NCBI RefSeq assembly: GCF_024448695.1
Contig: NZ_JAMOHY010000032.1
Span: 1 to 33,681 of the forward strand
From: Stutzerimonas stutzeri
GTDB taxonomy: Bacteria; Pseudomonadota; Gammaproteobacteria; Pseudomonadales; Pseudomonadaceae
Reading direction: 5' to 3'
DNA length: 33,681 bases
The stretch's first letter is position 1. Each line of letters opens with the position of its first letter. Shown piece by piece: positions 10,082 through 17,974 of the stretch. The position numbers were made by a program, and so were the translations under genes. The notes under the pieces are model-generated. The model saw only the letters and a list, made by a program, of their open reading frames with translations. It had not been told where the DNA came from and made no database searches.

Positions 10082-10858
10082 TCAGAAGTTGTCTTTCCAG
10101 GCTCTTAGCGCGGCGAATACGGTTTCAGGGTTTTCGCCCCGATAGCCCTTGTGTTGACACGCAGCCACTACGGCGGGCTCGTTGCAACGCAGGAACGGAT
10201 TGGTCGCCTGCTCACGCTGCAGGTTCGAAGGGAGTGATATCTGGCCAGACTCGCGCAGCAGGCGGACCTGTTCGAGGCGCTCTGCAATATCCCGATTGTC
10301 GGGCTCTACAGCCTGGGCGAAACGCAGGTTGCTCAGTGTGTATTCATGGGTGCAGTACACCCGGGTTTCTGCCGGCAGTGCCGCCAGCCGCTGCAGCGAG
10401 GCGAACATCTGTGCCGCAGTGCCCTCGAACAGACGTCCGCAACCGGCGGCGAACAGGGTGTCGCCGCTCAGCAGCCAGGGTGAATCGGCAGCGTCATGGA
10501 AATACGCGATATGCCCCAGCGTATGCCCCGGGACTTCGATCACGTCCAGATCGTGTTCCAGAATGCGGATACGCTGGCCCTCAGCGAGTCCCTGATCCAT
10601 TGCGGGGATCTTTTCGGCGGCGGGGCCGTAAACTCTGACGCCGTACTGCGACTTGAGTTGCTGCACACCACCGACATGGTCATGGTGATGGTGGGTGATG
10701 AGAATATCCGTCAGCTGCCAGCCCGGATGGGCATCCAGCCAGGCCTGAACGGGAGCGGCATCGCCCGGGTCCACCACGGCACAGCGTTGTTGTTGCGTAT
10801 CCTGTAGCAGCCAGATGTAGTTGTCGGTGAACGCGGGCAGAGCATCTATTTTCAACAT
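10082..10858 (-). CDS. gloB: Hydroxyacylglutathione hydrolase (glyoxalase II)
   Basis: GloB hydrolyses S-D-lactoylglutathione to D-lactate and glutathione, the second step of methylglyoxal detoxification in the cytoplasm. The protein has the metallo-beta-lactamase fold with the dinuclear metal motif [10 protein letters not shown] near residues 55-64, a further metal histidine in VPGHTLGH, the aspartate in [14 protein letters not shown], and the last histidine in [11 protein letters not shown] chose the ATG at 10858 (258 residues, the usual family length) over one nine codons upstream, which adds MRLTWRPAP with no counterpart in the family. The neighbours (YafS-like methyltransferase, rnhA, dnaQ) repeat an association seen in E. 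coli and many gammaproteobacteria. Confidence 0.95.
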   Translation of the reverse strand: MLKIDALPAFTDNYIWLLQDTQQQRCAVVDPGDAAPVQAWLDAHPGWQLTDILITHHHHDHVGGVQQLKSQYGVRVYGPAAEKIPAMDQGLAEGQRIRILEHDLDVIEVPGHTLGHIAYFHDAADSPWLLSGDTLFAAGCGRLFEGTAAQMFASLQRLAALPAETRVYCTHEYTLSNLRFAQAVEPDNRDIAERLEQVRLLRESGQISLPSNLQREQATNPFLRCNEPAVVAACQHKGYRGENPETVFAALRAWKDNF

Positions 10859-10891
10859 GGGTGCGGGTCGCCAAGTCAGTCGCAAAGGCGC

Positions 10892-10900
10892 ATCCTAACA
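10892..10900 (-). promoter_or_regulatory. Possible extended -10 element of gloB
   Basis: On the minus strand TGTTAGGAT (10900-10892) fits the extended -10 pattern TG-N-TATAAT with four of six core matches. It would start transcription about 27 bases before the gloB ATG. No good -35 is visible. Confidence 0.35.
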
Positions 10901-10920
10901 GCCAGATTCGAAAGTGGAAC

Positions 10921-10950
10921 CGACCGCAAGTTGCGGTTGCAACGACCGCA
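10921..10950 (+). repeat. Two CGACCGCA repeats flanking an inverted TGCGGTTG, in a divergent promoter gap
   Basis: CGACCGCA occurs at 10921-10928 and again at 10943-10950, exactly 22 bases apart. Between them lies TTGCGG, which can pair with either copy: CCGCAA-G-TTGCGG (10924-10936), or TGCGG (10932-10936) with CCGCA (10946-10950). The element sits 20 bases before the methyltransferase ATG and about 60 bases before gloB on the other strand. Confidence 0.6.
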
Positions 10951-10970
10951 GCGATCATTGGAGCCGAGCC

Positions 10971-11729
10971 ATGAGTGATGAGCCGTGCGCCGGGGCTGAT
11001 AGCACCTGGCTGGCGCTGATGAGCAAGACCAGCGCCTGGTTTGATGGGCCCGCAGGCCGACAACTGCTGGAACATGAACAGTATGTGCTGGCTCAGGAGC
11101 TTGAGCGCTTCTTCGGTAGTTACCTGGTGCATTACGGCCCTTTTGCCAATACCCCCATCGAGCCGCAGAAGCTCAAGCGCAGTGTGCGGCTGGGGCCACC
11201 CTTGCCAGGGGTCGAGATCGTCTGCGAGGAGCAATCCTGGCCGATTGGCGAGCATGCGGCGGATGTTGTGGTAGTACAGCATGGCCTGGATTTCAGCCTG
11301 TCGCCGCATGCGTTGTTGCGTGAGGCCGCGCGCAGCGTCCGGCCTGGAGGCCACCTGCTGATCGTCGGCATCAATCCATGGAGTCCCTGGGGCGCTTCGC
11401 ATCTGCTGTCGCGCAAGGCTTTTCGCCAGGCCCGCTGTATCCGCCCGACACGGGTTGGTGACTGGCTGAACCTGCTCGGCTTTGCGCTGGAGAAACGCCG
11501 GTTCGGATGCTATTGTCCGCCGCTTTCTTCGAGCCAATGGCAGGCGCGACTGTCCGGGCTGGAAGCCATCGGCCAGCGATTGCAGGCGCCCACGGGCGGT
11601 TTCTATCTGCTGGTGGCGCGCAAGCTGATGGTGGGCCTGCGACCCCTGCGGGAAAGTCGCCGCGAGCGTATGGGCCAGCTGTTGCCGATGCCTGTGGCGA
11701 AGGTCAGTCGTCGCGATGCCGAACACTAG
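10971..11729 (+). CDS. YafS-like class I SAM-dependent methyltransferase
   Basis: This is a predicted small-molecule or protein methyltransferase of unknown substrate, matching in position the E. coli gene yafS between gloB and rnhA/dnaQ. With the ATG at 10971 (GGAG at 10960-10963) it has 252 residues. The C-terminal half of a class I methyltransferase fold is readable: [13 protein letters not shown] (97-109) is motif II/III-like, and [18 protein letters not shown] (116-133) is the common post-strand motif. The glycine-rich motif I (D/E-x-G-x-G-x-G) is not recognisable; the equivalent region reads [12 protein letters not shown] (51-62). This degeneracy appears normal for the YafS group, but it means methyl transfer is inferred. 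The stop lies 16 bases before rnhA, so the two genes are probably co-transcribed. Confidence 0.75.
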   Translation: MSDEPCAGADSTWLALMSKTSAWFDGPAGRQLLEHEQYVLAQELERFFGSYLVHYGPFANTPIEPQKLKRSVRLGPPLPGVEIVCEEQSWPIGEHAADVVVVQHGLDFSLSPHALLREAARSVRPGGHLLIVGINPWSPWGASHLLSRKAFRQARCIRPTRVGDWLNLLGFALEKRRFGCYCPPLSSSQWQARLSGLEAIGQRLQAPTGGFYLLVARKLMVGLRPLRESRRERMGQLLPMPVAKVSRRDAEH

Positions 11730-11745
11730 CGAGCCAGTAATCTGC

Positions 11746-12198
11746 ATGAGTGATGAAGCGGTCGAGATCTATACCGATGGTGCCTGTAAAGGCAATCCCG
11801 GCCCTGGCGGCTGGGGCGCGCTGCTGATCTACAAGGGCGTGAAGCGTGAACTCTGGGGCGGCGAGGCGCAAACCACCAACAACCGCATGGAGCTGATGGC
11901 AGCCATCCGCGCGCTTGAGGAGCTGAAAAGGCCCTGTCAGGTGCGCCTGGTCACTGACTCCCAGTACGTCATGCAGGGCATCAATGACTGGATGCCAAAC
12001 TGGAAGAAGCGTGGCTGGAAGACCGCGGCCAAGCAGCCGGTAAAGAATGCCGACCTCTGGATGTTGCTTGACGAACAGGTCAGCCGCCATCAGGTCACCT
12101 GGCAATGGGTGCGCGGCCATACCGGCCATCCAGGCAATGAGCATGCCGACCTGCTGGCCAACCGGGGCGTAGTCCAGGCCAAACGACAAACCGCTTGA
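11746..12198 (+). CDS. rnhA: Ribonuclease HI
   Basis: RNase HI degrades the RNA strand of RNA-DNA hybrids, removing R-loops and helping primer removal. The 150-residue product (ATG at 11746) has the four active-site acids in their standard places: Asp11 ([17 protein letters not shown]), Glu49 ([10 protein letters not shown]), Asp71 (LVTDSQYV) and Asp135 ([10 protein letters not shown]), with His125 in RGHTGHPGN. The basic protrusion [20 protein letters not shown] (82-101) of the long bacterial form is present. An ATG ten codons upstream (11716) would overlap the methyltransferase stop; the downstream start agrees better with family length, though neither has a strong Shine-Dalgarno. Confidence 0.95.
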   Translation: MSDEAVEIYTDGACKGNPGPGGWGALLIYKGVKRELWGGEAQTTNNRMELMAAIRALEELKRPCQVRLVTDSQYVMQGINDWMPNWKKRGWKTAAKQPVKNADLWMLLDEQVSRHQVTWQWVRGHTGHPGNEHADLLANRGVVQAKRQTA

Positions 12199-12211
12199 GA
12201 GAGATGCAAAC

Positions 12212-12958
12212 ATGCGCAGCGTAGTGCTGGATACAGAAACCACCGGCATGCCGGTCACCGATGGCCACCGTATCATTGAGATCGGCTGCGTCGAAGTCAT
12301 CGGTCGACGCCTGACGGGCCGGCATTACCACGTCTATCTACAGCCGGACCGTGAAGTGGACGAGGGCGCCATCGCGGTACACGGCATCCACAATGAGTTT
12401 CTGGTCGACAAGCCGCGCTTCAGGGATGTCGCCGATGAGTTCTTCGAGTTCATCAAGGGCGCACAGCTGATCATCCACAATGCGGCGTTCGACGTCGGCT
12501 TCATCAATAATGAATTTGCTCTGCTCGGCCAACGCGAGCGCGCCGAGCTGAGTGATCACTGCAGCATCCTCGATACCCTGCTGATGGCCCGCGAGCGCCA
12601 TCCTGGCCAGCGCAACAGCCTCGACGCGCTGTGCAAGCGTTATGGCGTGGATAACTCCGGTCGCGAGTTGCACGGCGCCTTGCTCGATGCCGAGATCCTA
12701 GCCGATGTCTGGCTGACCATGACGGGTGGGCAGACCAACCTGTCCCTGGCCGGCGACGGCACGGAGGGTGAAAACGGCGGACGGCAGCAGGCCACTCCCA
12801 TTCGTCGGTTGCCGACCAGTCGCCCCATGACCCAGGTGCTGCGGGCCAGTGCCGAAGAGATTGCCGCGCATTCGGCACGCATGCAGGCCATCGAGAAAGC
12901 GGCAGGCGCTCAGCCCCTGTGGTTACAGCTGGAGCAGGCAGGCGAGACGCCAGCTTGA
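12212..12958 (+). CDS. dnaQ: DNA polymerase III epsilon subunit (3'-5' proofreading exonuclease)
   Basis: Epsilon removes misincorporated bases for the replicative polymerase. The DnaQ-type exonuclease domain fills residues 1-175 with Exo I Asp7 and Glu9 (LDTETTGM), Exo II Asp94 (HNAAFDVGFINNEF) and Exo III-epsilon His154/Asp159 (RELHGALLDAEILADVW). After a variable linker (about 175-205), the C-terminal tail that binds the alpha subunit runs to residue 248. GAGAGA precedes the ATG. The gene starts 13 bases after the rnhA stop. rnhA and dnaQ are neighbours in many gammaproteobacteria; here they are in tandem rather than divergent as in E. coli. Confidence 0.96.
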   Translation: MRSVVLDTETTGMPVTDGHRIIEIGCVEVIGRRLTGRHYHVYLQPDREVDEGAIAVHGIHNEFLVDKPRFRDVADEFFEFIKGAQLIIHNAAFDVGFINNEFALLGQRERAELSDHCSILDTLLMARERHPGQRNSLDALCKRYGVDNSGRELHGALLDAEILADVWLTMTGGQTNLSLAGDGTEGENGGRQQATPIRRLPTSRPMTQVLRASAEEIAAHSARMQAIEKAAGAQPLWLQLEQAGETPA

Positions 12959-12988
12959 GTCGACACTCACTATTCAGGCTTGGTGCTT

Positions 12989-13035
12989 GAGGACGAAGCT
13001 TCTACCCTGAGGTGAAGCATCTTCAGGAAGTCCTC
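12989..13035 (+). promoter_or_regulatory. Possible leader stem-loop exposing the ldcA ribosome binding site in a bulge
   Basis: GAGGAC (12989-12994) can pair with GTCCTC (13030-13035), and the next four bases GAAG (12995-12998) can pair with CTTC (13021-13024). This leaves the five bases AGGAA (13025-13029), the core of the ldcA Shine-Dalgarno, as a one-sided bulge right before the ATG at 13036. It is a predicted structure only. Confidence 0.35.
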
Positions 13036-15288
13036 ATGTACAAAGACCTGAAATTCCCCATTCTCATCGTCCATCGCGACATCAAAGCCGACACGGTAGC
13101 CGGTGAGCGGGTCCGTGAAATCGCCGCAGAGCTTGAGCAGGACGGTTTTCATATCCTGCCAACCGGTAGCGCCGCGGAAGGGCGGATCGTTGCTTCCACT
13201 CATCATGGGCTGGCCTGCATTCTCGTAGCTGCGGAAGGCGCTGGGGAGAACCAGCGCCTGCTGCAGGATGTCGTCGGGCTGATACGGGTGGCCCGCCACC
13301 GTGCGCCGCGACTACCAATCTTCGCGCTTGGCGAACAGATCACGATTGAAAATGCACCCGCCGAAGCAATGGTCGATCTCAATGAGCTTCGCGGGCTGCT
13401 CTACCTGTTCGAGGATACGGTGCCGTTTCTGGCGCGCCAGGTGGCGCGGGCGGCGCGCAACTATCTGGACGGGTTGCTACCGCCGTTTTTCCGCGCACTG
13501 GTACGTCATACGGGGGACTCCAACTACTCCTGGCACACACCGGGTCACGGCGGCGGCGTCGCTTTTCGCAAGAGTCCGGTAGGGCAAGCCTTCCATCAGT
13601 TTTTTGGTGAAAACACCCTGCGTTCCGACCTCTCGGTGTCCGTGCCGGAACTGGGTTCGCTGCTTGATCACACCGGGCCGCTGGCGGCTGCCGAGACCCG
13701 AGCGGCACGCAACTTCGGCGCCGATCACACGTTTTTTGTCATCAATGGCACTTCGACCGCCAACAAGATTGTCTGGCATTCGATGGTGGCTCGTGACGAT
13801 CTGGTGCTGGTGGATCGCAACTGCCACAAGTCGATTCTGCATTCGATCATCATGACCGGCGCGATTCCGCTCTACCTCACCCCATCGCGCAACGAGCTGG
13901 GCATCATCGGGCCGATCCCGCTGGAAGAATTCACGCCGGCCTCCATCCAGGCCAAGATCGATGCCAGCCCGCTGGCGCGTGGTCGGCCGCCACGGGTAAA
14001 GCTGGCGGTGGTGACCAATTCGACCTACGACGGGCTCTGTTACAACGCCAATCTGATCAAACGCACCCTGGGTAACAGTGTCGACGTGCTGCATTTCGAC
14101 GAGGCATGGTATGCCTATGCGGCCTTTCACGAGTTCTATGACGGTCGCTATGGCATGGATACTCGCGAGCAGGGTCCGCTGGTCTTCACCACCCATTCGC
14201 CGCACAAGGTGCTGGCCGCCTTCAGCCAGGCTTCAATGATCCATGTGCTCGACAGCCAGCAGCGTCAGCTGGACAGGGATCGTTTCAACGAAGCCTTCAT
14301 GATGCATACCTCAACCTCGCCGCAGTACGGCATTCTCGCCTCGCTGGATGTAGCTTCGGCCATGATGGAAGGCCCGGCCGGTCGCTCATTGATCCAGGAA
14401 ACCTTTGATGAGGCACTGAGTTTCCGCCGTGCGCTGGCCAATCTGCGCAACCATCTGGCGGCTGATGACTGGTGGTTCAGCATCTGGCAGCCGGAGGCCG
14501 CTGATGGCGCGGAGACCCTGACCACTGCCGACTGGCTGCTGCAGCCGGAGGCGGACTGGCATGGTTTCGGTGACGTCGCTGCGGATTACGTGCTGCTTGA
14601 CCCGATCAAGGTGACCTTGACCACGCCCGGTCTCACGGCCGATGGCAAGCTCAGTGAACGTGGCATTCCCGCAGCGGTGGTCAGCCGGTTTCTCTGGGAG
14701 CGCGGTCTGGTGGTGGAGAAAACCGGACTCTACTCGATGCTGGTGCTGTTCAGTCTGGGTATCACCAAAGGTAAATGGAGCACGCTGCTCACCGAGCTGC
14801 TGGAATTCAAGCGGAACTATGACGACAACGTTCCGCTCTGCGATGCGCTGCCCAGCGTCGCGCAGGCTGGCGGTAGCCTTTATTCCGCCATGGGCCTGCG
14901 TGATCTGTGCGATGCGCTGCATGGCTGCTACCGGGATAATGCCACCGCGAAAGCCATGCGGCGCATGTATACCGCGCTGCCGGAGCAGGTGCTGAAGCCG
15001 GCAGAAGCGTATGACAAACTGGTGCGAGGTGAAGTCGAAGCCGTGCCCATCGACGCGCTGGAGGGGCGCATCGCAGCCGTGATGCTGGTGCCATATCCGC
15101 CGGGCATACCGCTGATCATGCCTGGCGAGCGTTTTACTGCCGAGACGTGCTCGATTCTCGACTATCTCGACTTTGCCCAACGCTTTGCCCTACATTTTCC
15201 CGGCTTTGATGCCGATGTGCATGGACTGCAACGCGAGGATCATCCCGAAGGAACACGCTATACGGTGGACTGCATCGTGCAGAGCTGA
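13036..15288 (+). CDS. ldcA: PLP-dependent lysine decarboxylase (Orn/Lys/Arg decarboxylase family)
   Basis: This enzyme is predicted to convert L-lysine to cadaverine in the cytoplasm, consuming a proton, and in pseudomonads it feeds a lysine catabolic route. With the ATG at 13036 (AGGAAG, five-base spacing) it has 750 residues. It has an N-terminal receiver-like wing domain (about 1-130), the PLP domain with WHTPGHGGGVAF (about 166-177), the cofactor-contacting HFDEAW (353-358) and the Schiff-base lysine Lys391 in FTTHSPHKVL, then the C-terminal domain. Substrate choice within this family cannot be read from motifs alone; lysine is inferred from the P. aeruginosa LdcA gene in the same position. 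In that species an antiporter gene (ldcB) follows, as I recall; here it does not. A possible leader stem-loop overlaps the ribosome binding site. Confidence 0.9.
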   Translation: MYKDLKFPILIVHRDIKADTVAGERVREIAAELEQDGFHILPTGSAAEGRIVASTHHGLACILVAAEGAGENQRLLQDVVGLIRVARHRAPRLPIFALGEQITIENAPAEAMVDLNELRGLLYLFEDTVPFLARQVARAARNYLDGLLPPFFRALVRHTGDSNYSWHTPGHGGGVAFRKSPVGQAFHQFFGENTLRSDLSVSVPELGSLLDHTGPLAAAETRAARNFGADHTFFVINGTSTANKIVWHSMVARDDLVLVDRNCHKSILHSIIMTGAIPLYLTPSRNELGIIGPIPLEEFTPASIQAKIDASPLARGRPPRVKLAVVTNSTYDGLCYNANLIKRTLGNSVDVLHFDEAWYAYAAFHEFYDGRYGMDTREQGPLVFTTHSPHKVLAAFSQASMIHVLDSQQRQLDRDRFNEAFMMHTSTSPQYGILASLDVASAMMEGPAGRSLIQETFDEALSFRRALANLRNHLAADDWWFSIWQPEAADGAETLTTADWLLQPEADWHGFGDVAADYVLLDPIKVTLTTPGLTADGKLSERGIPAAVVSRFLWERGLVVEKTGLYSMLVLFSLGITKGKWSTLLTELLEFKRNYDDNVPLCDALPSVAQAGGSLYSAMGLRDLCDALHGCYRDNATAKAMRRMYTALPEQVLKPAEAYDKLVRGEVEAVPIDALEGRIAAVMLVPYPPGIPLIMPGERFTAETCSILDYLDFAQRFALHFPGFDADVHGLQREDHPEGTRYTVDCIVQS

Positions 15289-15360
15289 TGCCAATGCCCC
15301 GGCGATGTGCAAGGGCGTGGGCTGCATCACACGGTCTTGCATCGACTTTCAGCCGGCTGT

Positions 15361-15369
15361 TGTTATAGT
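15361..15369 (+). promoter_or_regulatory. Extended -10 promoter element before the dienoyl-CoA isomerase gene
   Basis: TGTTATAGT matches TG-N-TATAAT with five of six core bases. It lies in the 153-base gap after ldcA and would give a leader of roughly 65 bases ahead of the GTG at 15442. A TTGCAT at about 15337 is too far upstream for a normal spacer. Confidence 0.45.
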
Positions 15370-15441
15370 TGTGCGGCTTGAAACAGGGTTCCTGAGAAGA
15401 CCTGACAATCTGCCCAGGCACATGCAGTCGAGGAAGATAGC

Positions 15442-16254
15442 GTGACCGAATACCAAGCCTTTCGTGTGGAACTGAAGGACAGGATCGCCCATGTGGCGAT
15501 CAACCGACCTGAAAAAATCAATGCCATGAACGCTGCGTTCTGGAGCGAGATCGTCGACATTTTCCAATGGATCGATGACTCCGATGAGGCGCGAGTGGTG
15601 GTGCTGACGGGCGAGGGCAAGCACTTCTCAGCGGGCATCGATCTGCAACTGCTGGCCCAGGCCGCAAGCGGCATGGGCAGCGACATCGGGCGCAACGCCG
15701 ACCGCTTGCGCCGCCAGATACTCAAGCTGCAGGCCTCTTTCAACGCCGTGGACAACTGTCGCAAGCCGGTGATCGCGGCCATTCAGGGCTATTGCATCGG
15801 TGGCGCCATCGACCTGATCTCCGCCTGTGACATGCGTTACAGCACACTCGATGCGCAGTTTTCCATCAAGGAAATCGACATGGGCATGGCGGCGGACGTC
15901 GGTACTCTCCAGCGCCTGCCACGCATCATTGGCGACGGCATCATGCGTGAGCTGGCCTATACCGGGCGTACGGTCGATGGGCAGGAAGCGCAGTCGATCG
16001 GCCTGGTCAACCGAGCCTATCCGGACCAGTCAGCCATGATGGTTGCAGTGCTTGAGCTGGCAGCACAGATCGCCGACAAGTCGCCTGTGGCCATTCGCGG
16101 CACCAAGGAAATGATTCGCTACATGCGTGATCACCGCGTCGATGACGGCCTCGAATATGTCGCCACCTGGAATGCGGCCATGCTCCAGTCGGCAGACCTC
16201 AAGGTGGCCATGACCGCTCACATGAGCAAACAGAAACCGGACTTCGCCGACTGA
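15442..16254 (+). CDS. Crotonase-family delta(3,5)-delta(2,4)-dienoyl-CoA isomerase
   Basis: This enzyme probably shifts double bonds of 3,5-dienoyl-CoA to 2,4-dienoyl-CoA in beta-oxidation of unsaturated fatty acids. The 270 residues have the crotonase oxyanion-hole segments HFSAGIDL (61-68) and GYCIGGAIDL (116-125). Asp124, Glu144 (SIKEID) and Asp152 (MAADVGTLQRLP) are spaced exactly like the catalytic acids Asp176, Glu196 and Asp204 of mammalian ECH1, with spacings of 20 and 8. That supports the isomerase rather than a plain hydratase. Translation starts at GTG with AGGAAG six bases upstream. It has its own promoter candidate and is separated from the next gene by only 37 bases. Confidence 0.88.
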   Translation: MTEYQAFRVELKDRIAHVAINRPEKINAMNAAFWSEIVDIFQWIDDSDEARVVVLTGEGKHFSAGIDLQLLAQAASGMGSDIGRNADRLRRQILKLQASFNAVDNCRKPVIAAIQGYCIGGAIDLISACDMRYSTLDAQFSIKEIDMGMAADVGTLQRLPRIIGDGIMRELAYTGRTVDGQEAQSIGLVNRAYPDQSAMMVAVLELAAQIADKSPVAIRGTKEMIRYMRDHRVDDGLEYVATWNAAMLQSADLKVAMTAHMSKQKPDFAD

Positions 16255-16291
16255 TGCATCAGCCAAACATTGCGCAGGGGGTGCGCCAGGC

Positions 16292-17974
16292 ATGGTAACC
16301 GGAGCGACTTCACTCAGCCTCGTTCGCGATGAGCTTTTCGCCACCATGGAAGAGGCCGAGCAGAGCCTCGAACACTTCATCATCGACCGCAATAACGGCG
16401 GCTTACTGCAGCAGGCGGTGGAGAACCTCAAGCAGGTTCGCGGCACCCTGAGCCTTATCGAGCTGACCGGTGCCGAGCTACTCGCACAGGAGATCCTGCA
16501 ACTGGCCACGGATATACCCGTGGGTGCCGGAGAAGATCGAGACACACAACTGACGGCACTCAGCAATGCACTGTACGTGCTGGCGCGCTATCTGGAGAGT
16601 GTCGATGCCAGTCGTCAGGAAATGCCCGAACTGCTTCTGTCGCCGATCAATGCGTTGCGCCTGGCCGGTGCCCAGCCGGCGCTACCGGAAAGTTTTTTCT
16701 TCAGCGTTCGTCTCGACCATGCGAGGCCTGCAGTCGCAGTGCCAGCGCATGAACCTGCCGCGCGCATTGCCGAGGCGCGTCGACTGAGGCAGATGTATCA
16801 GGTTGGCCTGCTCGGATTCATCCGCGAAACCAATACATCGGCCAGTCTCAAACTCATGGGGCGAGCGCTCAGTCGGCTGGACATGCTCTACGCCAACACA
16901 CCAGCAGGGCGTCTGTGCTGGCTGGGCAGTGCTGCACTGGAAGCGCAGCTCGATGGTCAGCTGCTGTCCCGTCAGTCACGCAAGCAGCTGTTTTCCAGGG
17001 TCGACCGTGAGCTTCGGCAACTGATCGTCAACAGCGCTCATGAACCGCCGCGCAGCCTGCTCAAGGAGTTGCTGTATCTGGTTGCGCTGGCAGAGAGTGG
17101 CGGACCGCTTGTGTCTCAGGTCCGGGAGATATTTTCGCTGGCCTCGCTGCCTTTCACCGATCATCTTCTCGAGGACGAGTCGCAGCGCCTGGCCGGCCCC
17201 GGCCACGCAGTGATGCGCTCGCTGTCCTCGGCTATCCGTGAGGAGCTCGCGAGTCTCAAGGACCTGTTGGATCTGATCGAGCGCCAGACCGCTGCCGCGG
17301 AATCCTATGTCAATCTGCACAGCCTGCTTGGCAAGCTGGCCAAGACACTTGGCATGGTCGGACTATCGTCTGCTTCCAGTGGCCTGCATGCACAACTGAG
17401 CCTGGTTTCGGGCTGGACTGCCGATAATCCGCCTGCCCCTGAAGCGCTGCTCAAACTCGCCGATGCGGTGCTCTATGTCGAAAGCATGGTGGCCAGCCTC
17501 GAGCGGGGTGAACGGCGGGAGACACGCCCGCAGATTGCTCAGCCCGGCAATGAAGCACAGGCCTTTGCCAACCACCAGCTCACCGAAGCCCGCATCGTGG
17601 TGATTGGGGAAGCAACAGCTGGCCTTGCCTTGGCCAAGCGGGCCATCACCGCCTACCTGGAATCCAATGGCGAGAAACTGCACCTGGCCAATGTTCCGTT
17701 CAGCCTGATGGCAGTTCGCGGCGGGCTGCGTTTTCTCGAGCAGGATCGCGCTGCCGAACTGATTGGCGCGTGCTCGGACTTCATTCAGAAGCAGATGATC
17801 GAAGGCGTGCAGATGCCCTCCGAACAAATGCTGGAAACCCTCGCCGATGCATTGACCAGCCTTGAGTACTACCTCGAAGGTGGGGCGATCCTGCGTCGAG
17901 ACGATTCACGCATCAGCGTTCTGGACCTGGCCGCCGACAGTGTGCGCGCGCTCGGTTTGCCGGTAGCCGCCTGA
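16292..17974 (+). CDS. Stand-alone ChpA N-terminus-like protein with HPt-like helical modules
   Basis: This is a 560-residue soluble, mostly helical protein. Its N-terminal 250 residues resemble, in order and wording, the start of the chemosensory hybrid kinase ChpA/PilL of pseudomonads (for example the KQVRGTLSLIELTGAELLAQE region and a PELLLSPINALR-type segment). That judgement is from memory of the family. Three HPt-like sites can be read. The site at 47-51 (KQVRG) has Lys where the phospho-histidine would be; 343-347 (HSLLG, then KLAKTLGMVGL) keeps a histidine; 473-477 (MAVRG) has Met. There is no CheA dimerisation, ATPase, CheW or receiver domain. A role as phosphotransfer partner or scaffold is inferred. 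The gene lies between the isomerase and nudC, with the nudC GTG directly after its stop. Database names for relatives may be misleading. Confidence 0.6.
   Translation: MVTGATSLSLVRDELFATMEEAEQSLEHFIIDRNNGGLLQQAVENLKQVRGTLSLIELTGAELLAQEILQLATDIPVGAGEDRDTQLTALSNALYVLARYLESVDASRQEMPELLLSPINALRLAGAQPALPESFFFSVRLDHARPAVAVPAHEPAARIAEARRLRQMYQVGLLGFIRETNTSASLKLMGRALSRLDMLYANTPAGRLCWLGSAALEAQLDGQLLSRQSRKQLFSRVDRELRQLIVNSAHEPPRSLLKELLYLVALAESGGPLVSQVREIFSLASLPFTDHLLEDESQRLAGPGHAVMRSLSSAIREELASLKDLLDLIERQTAAAESYVNLHSLLGKLAKTLGMVGLSSASSGLHAQLSLVSGWTADNPPAPEALLKLADAVLYVESMVASLERGERRETRPQIAQPGNEAQAFANHQLTEARIVVIGEATAGLALAKRAITAYLESNGEKLHLANVPFSLMAVRGGLRFLEQDRAAELIGACSDFIQKQMIEGVQMPSEQMLETLADALTSLEYYLEGGAILRRDDSRISVLDLAADSVRALGLPVAA

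Noticed and set aside
10680..11747. 355-codon open frame on the minus strand
   Set aside because: It crosses the divergent gap and covers gloB and the methyltransferase gene, both of which have clear motifs in the opposite or another frame.
12970..13299. 109-codon minus-strand frame at the dnaQ-ldcA junction
   Set aside because: I considered it as a small gene because pseudomonads may have one here, but it is the complement of the ldcA start and lacks a ribosome binding site.
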